From assembly GCA_009599575.1 (NCBI GenBank), contig VWND01000069.1:1019544-1083543 (forward strand): a stretch of 64,000 nucleotides of DNA, written 5' to 3'. The position numbers were made by a program, and so were the translations under genes. The notes under the pieces are model-generated. The model was not told the DNA's origin, did not search any database, and saw only the letters and a program-made list of their open reading frames with translations. Of the stretch, positions 48,559 through 60,002 are shown piece by piece. This stretch comes from Blumeriella jaapii (taxonomy: Eukaryota; Ascomycota; Leotiomycetes; Helotiales; Drepanopezizaceae). Numbering within the stretch: the first letter of the stretch is position 1; each line of letters opens with the position of its first letter.

Positions 48559-49385
48559 CTAATATTATAAGCGAGAGAATTTTGGTGGTCACCAACGTTG
48601 GTAACCAGTCTTGGCAGACCCTGGTGACCAACTTTCTTTGGTCACCAGGTCGGTTTTTTTTCGCAAAAATTATTCGATTTGAAAAATAAAATTATATTCG
48701 TATTCAGCTTACTAATTAATAATCTTTTGTACGCAAAAGCTTATAAATACGATTAATAAATTAAAAAGTTGTAATAACCCCCCCCTCTAACCCTAATCTT
48801 GGCAGACCCTGGTAACCGACTTTCTTTGGTCACCAGGTCGGTTTTCGCAAAAAAAAATTATTCGATTTTAAAAATAAAATTATATTTGTATTCAGCTTAT
48901 TAATTATTAATCTTTTGTACGCAAAAGCTTATAAATACGATTAATAAATTAAAAAGTTGTAATAACCCCCCCCTTTAACCCTAATCTTGGCAGACCTTGG
49001 TAACCGACTTTCTTTGGTCACCAGGTCGGTTTTTTTTCGCAAAAATTATTCGATTTAAAAAAATAAAATTATATTTGTATTCAACTTATTAATTATTAAT
49101 CTTTTATACGCAAAAGCTTATAAATACGATTAATAAATTAAAAAGTTTGCAATAACCCCCCCCTCTAACCCTAATCTTGGCAGACCCTGGTAACCGACTT
49201 TCTTTGGTCACCAGGTCGGTTTTTTCGCGCAAAAAAATTATTCGATTTTAAAAATAAAATTATATTTGTATTCAGCTTATTAATTATTAATCTTTTGTAC
49301 GCAAAAGCTTTATAAATACGATTGATAAATTAAAAAGTTGTAATAACCCCCCCTTCTAACCCTAATCTTGGCAGACCCTGGTACC
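48559..49385 (+). repeat. ~185-bp telomere-like tandem array, module 3 (5 units)
   Basis: GGCAGACC starts at 48613, 48801, 48989, 49179 and 49370, a period of 188-191 bp. TCTAACCCTAATC or a close variant precedes all but the first unit. The last unit is cut after GGTACCC and joined to sequence matching 18401 of module 1. Confidence 0.92.
48620..48649. repeat. Hairpin with CTTTCT loop, module 3
   Basis: Same stem and loop orientation as 17018-17047. Confidence 0.9.
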
Positions 49386-49439
49386 CTCGAAATTATACAA
49401 TAATAATATATATATATAATTCGATTAAATATTAATCGT
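49386..49439. other. Spacer matching module 1 near 18401
   Basis: CGAAATTATACAATAATAAT and the following bases match module 1. No gene is seen. Confidence 0.6.
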
Positions 49440-50263
49440 AAAATAAGCGTTCGTAAAATCAACAAACAGACTAATAATAGCTCGGCTTTATAGCTTAATT
49501 TTACAGCTTGCGGTATTCGTATTTACTAATAAAATACCAGTCCATTCTTTAATAAAACTTTATAAATTTATTTATTTTTAAAAATTAATATTAAAACTTA
49601 TATAATTTCTTTTATTTTATACAATTCGATTTATTATTAATCGTAATGCAAACGTTTTACGAATTGACGCACGGACCAAAAATAGCTTCGCTCCAAAGCC
49701 CAATTCTACAGCCTGCGGTATTCGTATTTACTAGTAAAACACCAGCCCATTTCTTAATAAAATCGTTCAATTCTTTTTATATTTGGGTTATTAATATTAA
49801 AACTTATTTAATTCTTTTTATTTTGTACAATTCGATTTATTACTAATCGCAATGCAAACGTTCTACGAATTAAAGCACGGACCAAGAATAACTTGGCTCC
49901 AAAGCCTAATTCTACAGCCTGCGGTATTCGTATTTACTAGTAAAACACCAGCCCATTTCTTAATAGAATCGTCTAATTTTTTTTATATTTGGGTTATTAA
50001 TATTAAAACTTATTTAATTCTTTTTATTTTGTACAATTCGATTTATTATTAATCGCAATGCAAGCGTTTTACGAACTGACGCACGGACCAAGAATAGCTT
50101 GGCTCCAAAGCCTAATTCTACAGCCTGCGGTATTCGTATTTACTAGTAAAACACCAGCCCATTTCTTAATAGAATCGTTTAATTCTTTTTATATTTGGGT
50201 TATTAATATTAAAACTTATTTAATTTCTTTTATTTTATACAATTCGATTTATTATTAATCGCA
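49440..50263 (+). repeat. ~206-bp tandem array, module 3 (4 units)
   Basis: A degenerate first unit is followed by units at 49646, 49852 and 50058. All three full units keep the 66-codon frame. Confidence 0.93.
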
Positions 50264-50662
50264 ATGCAAACGTTCAGAAAATCGTGCACGGTCGCAAAAT
50301 TTAACTTTCGCTTAAACCCACATTCGCCTAATCCCACACACGCACAAAATAAACTTTAAAAAATTATATACTTTATATAACCTAGTCGTTCGTATGCTTT
50401 CGGGACAAAAGTCCTAAAGCACCTATGGTGTAGTGGTTGATGGTTTCTGTAGGTTCAATTCCTTCGTTACCCCATTGAGAACCCGTAAAGCCACGGGAAA
50501 AGGGTTGCCAGGCGTTCTGCCTTAATGCTCCGCCACTCTACTTATAGAACCTAGTTGCATGCAAATTCTATGGCTCCGGCCCGTGAATTGTCCCACGGGG
50601 TCTTGTATATATGGTGAATAAGTATGAGTCGGTGTATCAGTCTGCCCTCTGCTGTAAGTGTC
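50264..50662 (+). ncRNA. Conserved structured block upstream of TLH, module 3 (least mutated)
   Basis: A box TGGTGTAGTGG (50426-50436) and B box GGTTCAATTCC (50452-50462) both fit the pol III internal promoter consensus exactly, but are only 15 nt apart, shorter than in a normal tRNA. A T-arm-like GTAGG/CCTTC stem surrounds the B box. Downstream hairpins are CCCGT/ACGGG near 50481, ATAGAA/TTCTAT enclosing TTGCATGCAA near 50545-50572, and CCCGTG/CACGGG at 50580-50599. TGTATATATGG near 50605 could be a TATA element for TLH. A SINE-like unit, an RNA gene and a TLH leader remain alternatives. Confidence 0.45.
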
Positions 50663-50813
50663 TTTTTTGTAATTTAATTTAATTAATTAAAGTTTTAATT
50701 TATTTAATTAAATAAAGTTTCGAATAATTTATTTAATTAAAGTTTTCGAATAATTTATTTAATTAAAATTATCGTTGCTATGGGCTACGCGAAAACTTTA
50801 ATCAATTAAAGTT
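50663..50813 (+). repeat. AT-rich ~27-bp minisatellite, module 3
   Basis: TTAATTAAAGTTTTCGAATA-type units, as in modules 1 and 2. Confidence 0.85.
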
Positions 50814-50835
50814 TTGAAAATTTTTCAAAACCACA

Positions 50836-51030
50836 CACCACCCAAATTATCAAAACTCCCAAAACCCCCCAAACCCCCCCCCAAAACCCCAAAAAACCCC
50901 CAAAACTACCAAAACCACCAAAACCTCAAAAAACCTCCAAAACCCCCAAAACTACCAAAACCACCCAAAACTTCCAAAACTCCCAAAACTTCAAAAACTT
51001 CAAAAACTTCAAAAACTTCAAAAAAACCCC
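50836..51030 (+). repeat. C-rich CCAAAAC minisatellite, module 3
   Basis: It is translatable as repeated Pro-Lys and Thr-Ser-Lys, and is open into the TLH frame from an ATG at 50814. Because module 1 has a stop between this and 21311, I place the TLH start at 51099. Confidence 0.85.
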
Positions 51031-51098
51031 TAAAAAAAACTTATTCTTATTTTCTTCGAATTTCTTCGATTATACGATTTTTTTTTAAAAAATTCGAT

Positions 51099-54000
51099 AT
51101 GTCAAACATTCAAGTATCTTCCACCCCTTTGATAAACAGCGCTAATATTCATTATTTTAGTAACTTTCGTACTACTAACGATTTAAATCCTAAACAAGCG
51201 TTTCAAGATTTACCTGATTTTCACTTTTTATCTTATTATATAGATTTTGAATTATTGCTTTGTTTGTTTTGTAATTCATCTATTACTGGATTTGAACAAC
51301 ATATACGTAAAAATCATTTCCATTCAATTTCAAAAAACGATCGAAATAAATTAATTAAACAAGGCTTAATTATTTATCAATCGTTAAAAATCGAATCTTT
51401 GAAAAACAGTTTAGAATTAATACGACTTTTTTCATTAGAATTCGATTTAAAACCTTTTCCAGAACTCGAAATATCGCAAAACAATTTTAAATGCGATTTT
51501 TGTTCTTTAATTCTAGCAAATCGTATAAATATCAAAAAACATATTAAAAAAATTCATACAAATGAAATCGAAATTATTGTTGCAAATGATATTAGTAAAT
51601 ATTATTCAATTGTAACTACTCAATCACTTGAAAGAAATAGATGGTATTTCGAAGTTAAACAAATTGATAATTCAGTAAACGAAATCGAAGATAATATTCA
51701 TTCTAATGAAATTTCAGAAGATTTACCATCTGATTTGTTAATAGCTCAAAATTTATTAATCGAAGAATTAAATTTGAAAGAATCTTTATTCTACGAAAAT
51801 TTAAATTCGTCTAAAATAAATCTTAGCGATAATTTAACCAATTTTCAAGCAAAAAACTCGATATGCTGAATTTATTCAAAATTATAAGCCGCAAGAATTA
51901 TACGATTTATGTGAATTATATAATCAAGATAAAGACGACGAATTGATTAAATTTATAATCGATAATATTCAAGAAATTCTTTATTTAAGTTTAGATAAAA
52001 TTACTTGGATAAATAAAAGTCATTTAAATATTTTAAATAGTTTTGAGCCTAATAAAATAGGCAATAAAGAATTTAAAAAATATTACTTACATCGAAATCT
52101 CGCGTCGATTATTTTGCTTTTTTTAATAATTTTATTACTTTTTTTTCTTTCGTAGTTATAATTTAAAATTATATAAAACTAGTAAACCGATTTTTAAAAT
52201 CGATACAAAACTAGAAGAAAAAATTGACGATTTATTATTACAAGCGATTGATTATATAAACGATCCAAAAATTGAAGTTTCATCGAAAAATTTCACAAAA
52301 ACTATTAATCGAAATATAAATAAAGCTTATAATAATCGAATTTTAATCGACGATTTATCGAGTGATAATTCTGAAATTGAATTCGATAATTCTATAAGCA
52401 ATGAATCTATATTATCGGATGATAGCAATTCAAGTAATATTAGTAATAATAGCAATACTTCGAATAATTCTTGGTCTTTTGGAAGATTATCAAACGTAGA
52501 TACAGAGCAAAATTCTTATATTTCATTTTTAAAAAAATATAAAAATTCTGAAACTGATCGTAATCCTTTGTTAATCGAATTTCAAAAATTATTAAGTAAT
52601 ATTATTTTTGAAATTTTAATTCAAAAACAAGATTTAAATATATTCGAAAGTCCTATTAACGCTTATTTTGCAATTAAAAGTTTAAGATCTAATTTTACTT
52701 TACGAGATACTCTAGATTTATCTGGCTATTATTCTAAATTTATATATTGCTCGCAATTAATATTTTTAAATAAAGCTATAAATATTCTTGTTTGTAATTC
52801 TCAAAGTAATTTAAATGATATTTTAACTAAATTAATGAATAATTTTTTTAAAAATAATTCGAATACTGCATTAAGCGAATTGCTATTACACCGATCGTTT
52901 TGTTTTATTGTAAATAAAAATCTTTCAAGCAATAGTAATGTTACAATTCATAGTTTGACTGAAAATACAGTTAGTTATAAAAACGTTGTTTTAAGTATTG
53001 ACAATTTGCGATTTGTATTTAAAGAATTAATTTTAGAAACCGAGCAAATATTAAAAAACGATCTTCTTTTTAATATTTCAGAAAGCGAATATAGTCATAT
53101 TACGTTAGCTGATTTTGCAAAATACGAAGATCGTAATAATACGACGCCTTTTTTATCTTTCAAAGATTTACATCCTAATAAAAAAGCAAACGATAAATGG
53201 TTATTTTAATAAAGTTATTAAATCGTCAGAATTACGAGCTCGTTTTTATAATTTTTCGAATCAAAAATTACAAATTAAACCCCAAGCAATTAAAGCTTAT
53301 TTAAAATTAAATTTCAATTTAAAAAAGTTTATTTTTGATTGATTTTTATTTAGATTGTGGTTTACCCATTCGAGGAACCGAACTTACTTCACTTAGAAGT
53401 TGTAATTCGCGTAAAGATAAAAGAGAATTATTTCTTGATATTGGAAGTGGTTTATTTATTATGAATATTAGTAAATTTAAATCGCAATATTCTAGTGAAA
53501 AGCTAGCTTCGAATATAAGATATATTCCTTTAAAAGTTAGTACTTTAGTATTATATTATATGGTTTTAGTAGAACCATTTATTAGAATATTAAATATTAG
53601 TATTTCGGCGAATAATAATCAATATAAAACAGTTAGTGCTTATTTTTTTTTATACAAACAAAAGATTTTTAAAATCGGCCGATATTTCTAATTATTTAAA
53701 ATCATTTTGTTTAGTAAAAATTGGTCAACCTTTAACTATCAAAAAAAAATATCGTCAAATTATTGTAGCTATTATTAAATATTTTATGAAAGAAAAAATC
53801 TTGATATCAATTCTATTACATTAATTAATTCTAATAATAGTTTTACGAATAATGAGCTTCAAGCGAATCAAATGAATCATTCGTTAATAACTGAAGAATT
53901 AAATTATGGCCGTAATTCGAATACTTTCGAAAATACGCGAGGCGATTTGCAATCAAAGTATTTACAATTTTGCCTTCGTTATTTTATTTTTTTTTTTCGG

Positions 54001-55982
54001 CTTAAATAATAAAGAAATTATTAATAATTCATTTTTAAATAATCTCGATATTATTAATAAAGTTAAAATTAATAAAAACAAGACTGAATCTTTGACTTTT
54101 GCATTACGTTATCAAAAGCCTTTATTAAATAATAATTCAAAAGCTAAAAAACATAATAGACAAGCGTCTTTCGAATATAATTCAATTAATAAAAAAATTA
54201 AGCTTACAAATTTGAATTATTTATCTACTACTATGCCTATCGGAGATAATACGTTATTATTATTATTACGCGAATTTTTAAATAATTCCGAAATCGATTT
54301 TATTATTCCTGAACAAGAAACTTTATTAAAAAGTATTTTATTAAAAGTGCCTTATATATTAGGAATATTACCTACTAGTAGTGGTAAATCTTTGATTTAT
54401 TTATTATGCGCTGCTTTATCTAACGCCAAAATTACTATTATTATCGTACCGTTAATTGGTTTAAAAAGCGATTTATTTAAACGTGCAAATGAATTTGGAA
54501 TTCCTGTTAGTAATTACGAAGATAATCTTGAATTTAAAACTATAACTCTTATTTCTATTGAAACTTTGAAAAAAACGATATATTTATTAATTTATTAATA
54601 AATAAAATCGATAAAGGAAAAATTGATAGAATTATATTAGACGAATGTCATTTGCTAATAACTGCGGCTAATTATCGTTTTATAATGTATCAATTTAAAA
54701 AAATTCTTAATTTGAAAGTTCAAACAGTATTAAACTGGTACATTATCCGTAAATCAAGAAAATCAATTGATTAATGAATTAAATTTACAAACTTTTGCTA
54801 AAATACGGGCCGATTGTTTACGTAATAATATATCATATCGAGCTTCAAGTTTTAAATCTAAAAGTATGCAAAATAAATTTAAAGAAATCGAAGAATATTG
54901 TTTTGAATTAAAATCGAATTTTAAATCATATTTAGATAAAATAATAATATTTTGTCCTACAATTGCGCTTGTCGATAAATTATCTGAATTTTTAGATTGC
55001 GCGAAATATACGTCTGAATTATCAAAAAATGAAAAGGAATCGGTTTTAAAAAGTTTTACTACCGATTATACAACTTTTTATAATATTTTAGTTTGTACTA
55101 GCGGTTTGCAAGAAGGCTTTGATTATTCTAATATACGTGCTACTATTTATTATGAATTAGCTTTCGAATTTAACGGTTTTTTACAAGGTTCCAGTCGGGC
55201 CGGCCGCGATAAAAACGAAGCTATATCGATTTTTTTTTTTATAATTCAGGTTTTGAAAAAGAAATCGAAAACGATTCGTTAAATAAAAGATTAATTAAAA
55301 GTTATTTACGCGAAGTAGTCTGTCGTAAACGATTAATTTCTTTATATTTAAATAATACTATTTTAGATCAGTGTTTTTTAAAACTAGTGCAAATTGCGAT
55401 CTTTGTATAAATCGTAATAATATTTACGAAAAACAAGCGCAAATTATTAATACAATTACAAAAGAAGTCGAAAACGCAAGAAATGATTTAATTTGGGTTT
55501 TATCGCAAAGTTTTGAAAATAATAATTTTTGCACGTATTGTTATTTTATTTATACGCAAAATACTAGTAATCATTGTACTCGCGATTGTATTGAATTTGC
55601 GAATCTTGATTTATTTTCACAAAATATAAAAGAAGAATTTATTCGAAATAGTTTTTATTTATACGAAAATAGTTGTTGTTTTATTTGTTTATTACCTACT
55701 GTTATTTGTTATCGATTACGTCAATCTTTCGAATTTGAAAATAAATGTGTATTAATAAATTTTGTTTATCAAATAATAAGTTTATTATTTAAACGAAATG
55801 AATTATGGCCTAAAAACCGAAATTCCGATTATTATCAAAATCTATTTGATAATAAATCTATTTCGAATATAAATAGTTTTATAAAAAGTTTTACTAAACA
55901 GGTTTATATTACGGAATTAGATACTGAATCTATTTTAGGTCTTAAATATATATTTATTGACTTAACAGATGAAATATCTTAG
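51099..55982 (+). pseudogene. Telomere-linked RecQ-like helicase, module 3, motifs intact but frameshifted
   Basis: Predicted DNA helicase of the fungal TLH group, about 1,620 codons. Finger 1 (residues ~55-73, CLFCNSS...HIRKNH) and finger 2 (~132-153, CDFCSLI...HIKKIH) are intact C2H2 types. The middle region near 53359-53765 has GLPIRGTELTSLR, IRYIPLKVSTLVLYY and YRQIIVAIIKYF, recombinase-like at best. The helicase core has PTSSGKS (54371-54391), IIIVPLIGLKSDL, DECH (54640-54651), IIIFCPTIALVDKL, VCTSGLQEGFDYSNI and QGSSRAGRD (55184-55210). CRKRLISLYL...CDLC resembles the RecQ zinc site, followed by further Cys pairs. At least nine indels, nearly all in A or T runs, break the frame (51851, 52077, 53210, 53325, 53641, 53787, 53990, 54565, 54730, 55230, 55373). 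They may be real or long-read consensus errors. Confidence 0.85.
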
Positions 55983-56054
55983 ATTAAATTTTTATTTTCT
56001 TTACAGATTAAATTATTAATATTTTATCTGTCTGAAATTCATTAAAACATTTGA
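55983..56054. other. TLH 3' flank, single copy
   Basis: It corresponds to the segment duplicated in modules 1 and 2. Here only one copy precedes the hexamer array. Confidence 0.7.
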
Positions 56055-56365
56055 TATAAATAAATATAAATAGAAATAGAAATAGAAATAGAAATAGAAA
56101 TAGAAATAGAAATAGAAATAGAAATAGAAATAGAAATAGAAATAGAAATAGAAATAGAAATAGAAATAGAAATAGAAATAGAAATTAAATAGAAATATAA
56201 TTAGAAATATAAATAGAAATAGAAATAGAAATATAAATAGAAATATAAATAGAAATATAAATAGAAATATAAATAGAAATATAATTAAAAATATAAATAG
56301 AAATATAAATAGAAATATAAATAGAAATATAAATAGAAATATAAATATAAATAGAAACGTGAAAA
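56055..56365 (+). repeat. GAAATA/TAAATA hexamer array, module 3
   Basis: A long pure GAAATA run (56065-56185) is followed by TAAATAGAAATA units. Confidence 0.92.
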
Positions 56366-57930
56366 ATAGAAACTTAAATCTAAATATAAATATAAACGTA
56401 AATATATTTGAAATTATTAATTAAATTTGAAAACGCAAATATTAATATTGTTTTTAACTTTTTACATAAGAATACAAATAAAAATTAAGCTTTTACATAT
56501 TAATATAACAATGCAATTAATTACTTCAAATTTCCTTTATTAAAATACAATATAATATTAATAATATAAATATATTATTGAATCTTTCGGCTATATAATA
56601 AAATATATAAAAAAAAACAAAATATTTAATAAATTTGAAAACGCAAATAAAAACAATTTATAATTACTTTTATAATAATAAATAATTATTTTTATAATAA
56701 TTTAAATTAAAGCTGGGTTTGTTAACTTATTAAATTAATTTAATTATCGAATTTCCTTATTTTTATTATTTAATTCATTTTTACAGTAAGTTTGGTTTAA
56801 AAATAAGGGGCCATAACTACAAATATAATTAATAATTATTTAAAAAAAATTATACATATTAAGATTAAATTAACAGATATAAGAAAAATATATTAATATA
56901 TTTATCGGCGATATAATACAAAATTATATTAAAAACTACGAAGTAAATTCGAAAACGCAATTAAAAAATTTTCATACCTTTTTATATAATAATATAAATA
57001 AAACTCGAAGTTAAGTATATGATTAGAATAACAAAAGTAGTAATTATAATTTTTTTAATATTTATTAATATATGAATTTCAAGGTAAATATTAAAATGAA
57101 AATATAAATTAATATATATAAATCTTATTAAAAAAAAAAAAAAATCTAAAAAAGACTTTTTTATATAGAAATTTGAAATACTAAAAAAAAAAAAAAAAAA
57201 ATATATATTAATATAATATCGGATATATAAGAAATATAATATATAACAATATGAAATAGTAAATAAAATAGTAAATAAAATAGAGAAAAATTTATTAATA
57301 TAATATAGGATATATAATGAAAATAATATATCAATCTATTTAATAATTTTTTTTTTTTTTAAAATAACTTTTATTTAAAAATGTAAAATAATAAATAAAT
57401 TGAAAAATTTACATATTTTATAATATCTGATATATACTATAAATACATATAACAAATTGTAAATTAAATTCTAAAACGAAAACAATTACTTTTTGCTTTT
57501 TTATAATAATTTAATTTAAATTAAATTTATATATGTTATTGAAATAATTAAATTTTTAAATATAATTTTTATAAGATATATAATAATATTAGTTTTTATT
57601 TTTAATTATAGTTTATTATCGAGGGTAATTAATATAATTATTTTAAATAATTATAAAAAAAAATATATATAAAAAAAAAATTATTAAATTTTTCGGCTAC
57701 AAAATTTGAAACATATTGGAAATTTTCGATTAAACTTGAAAAACGCCAAAAAAAAAATTATAATTACTTGAAAATTATTAAAGTTATATATATATTTTTA
57801 TAATAACAAAATTATAAATAACAGATTTTTTAATTTTTATTATAATATTAATCGTAACGTGAAGTTTGATTTGAAAGTAAAGGTTATAGTTAGATTTCAT
57901 TGTATTTTTTGCAACCAAACCACACCAACT
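56366..57930. other. AT-rich module tail, shared with module 2, no gene
   Basis: It is collinear with 39901-41469, with indels mainly in A/T runs. The empty gypsy target CAAAT is at 56527-56531. No plausible coding frame was found. Confidence 0.7.
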
Positions 57931-58005
57931 GCCCGTTAGCTTAGTTGGTGAGCTTATGATAATAAGCTATAATCAGAAGAATAAGAACCTTATAAGCTTG
58001 CGGGC
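57931..58005 (+). tRNA. tRNA-like 75-nt island, module 3 (pseudo-tRNA)
   Basis: Identical in features to 41470-41544: GCCCGT/GCGGGC stem, A box TAGCTTAGTTG and hairpin AGCTTAT/ATAAGCT. I see no base difference from the module 2 copy while surrounding DNA differs by indels, but both copies are young relative to each other. Confidence 0.4.
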
Positions 58006-58170
58006 GAGCTTGTAAGCTAATAATGTTGTAAAGAGGAGGGAATTAAAAAGGGTATTACACATTATTCTTCACTTTTTTTTTATTTTTTTTTTTTTTTTTT
58101 TTTCAAATTTTTCGAACTTTTTTCAAAATTTTCGATTTTTTTTCAAAATTTTCGATTTTTTTCTACAAAA
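58006..58170. repeat. Hairpin and TTTTCAAAATTTTCGA minisatellite, module 3
   Basis: Counterpart of 41545-41740 with one fewer repeat unit and a longer T run. Confidence 0.7.
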
Positions 58171-59962
58171 AAAAATAAATATTTAATAAAATCTTTCAAA
58201 ATTATTTAATTAACGTATCGATAAAATTGAATATATACATGTTTTAGTACCAAAGATTATTTAATAAATTTTTTAATTTTATATTAAGCAAATGGAAAAA
58301 TTATATAAAATAAAAATTATTAAAAGTAGCGATAAAAGCAATTCAATTTATATAATTTTCAAAATTAAAGAAAAATTCGCAAAATTCATATTATTTTAAA
58401 AAAACAATATATAAATTGTAAAAATTGTATTTCATTTTATAAAATCAATTAGTAATTGATAGTATATAAAACAAAAAAATTTTATTTTATATTTTATAAA
58501 TTTATTAATCGATAATTTACAAAAACAGGAAATCGCGTAATATTTGATAAAAGAAAATTTATAAATTAGATATATAATTAAAAAAAAATATATTATATAA
58601 TAAATAAAAAAAATAAAACAATAGTTTAGCCACAGAAGATAGCGTATAATATATAAAAATAAAATAATTTATAAAATAAGCATAAACAAAATATTCCGAT
58701 ATAATAGCTTTAAATAATATAAAATTTATAAAATTAAAATATATATATTAAAATAAGCAAAGCTAACAAATTGTATAATTTATAAATAATAAAATTTTTT
58801 ATAAAATGAGTAAAAATGTAAAAAAACTAAATAACAAAAAGCAAAATATATATTTTATAAACAAAATGTATTAAAAAAACGTAAAAAAAAGTATTAAAAG
58901 ATTTAAATAGCTAATATTTGGAAAAAAAAAATAATTTTCTATAAAATATTCCAAAAAATAAAAAATTTAAATAAAAAAAAAGTAAAATAAAATTTATATA
59001 AATAAAATATATTTTAAAAAAGCAAAAAAGAATTACGCTTAAGAAACTTAAACTACTTATAATTTATAAAAAAAATTTGAAAAAAAAGGAAAAGGTAATA
59101 AACCCGAGTATTTTATAAAAGGTAAAATTTATTAAAAATCAAACAAAAGTATAAAAAAAAAAAAATTATATAATAAAAAAAGTAATATATAAACTGTTTA
59201 AACAGAATATATTTTAAAAAAAAATAAAAAAAAAAAATTACGCTTAAATAAACTTAAATAACGTATAGTTTATAATAATAAAATATATAATAAAATATGG
59301 AAAATAACAAAATCGTAATTTTATAAATATTAATTTATTAAAAATATATAATTTATTATAATATTTGCAAAATGTAACAAATGGTTAAATCGCAAAAATT
59401 AAAATATTATTTAAATAAACAAAATGTTTTTTTTAAAAAGTTGAAAAAAAAATACGCCTAAAAAAATTTATTAAATGAAAATTTAATAAAAAAAATTAAA
59501 TTAAAAAAAATGAATAAAATAAAATTTAATAAAATAAAATTCATAAAATTGAAATATATAATATAATAATAAGCAAAGTAACAAGATCGTATATTTTTTA
59601 AAAAACCGTAATTTTTGATTCAATAAGTAAAAATGCGAATAACGGTTAATAAACAAAAGTTAAAAATTATTTTATATAAATAAAATAAAAAAATAAAAAA
59701 TTTAAAACAGAAAACATCAAAATAATCAGTTTAAATAATATATGATTTATACAATTAATATTAAAAAAAAAAAAAAGCAAAGCAAAAAATCGTATGATTG
59801 ATTTGTAAAAAAATAAAAATATATTATAAAATAAACAAAAAAAGTAGAAAAGGCCTAAATAGCAAAAATATTACAATTATATATTACAAATATTATTAAT
59901 AATATTAAAAAAATATAAAGAAAAAGATAAATAAATAATTTATATATCGTATAATTGAAAAT

Positions 59963-60002
<40 letters not shown>

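Noticed and set aside
45337..48631. Phe/Leu/Ile/Tyr-rich minus-strand frames in the A-rich satellite, resembling membrane proteins
   Set aside because: They are the complement of A-rich simple repeats (11-bp and related units). Composition is dictated by the repeat and no start, domain or conservation beyond the repeat is seen.
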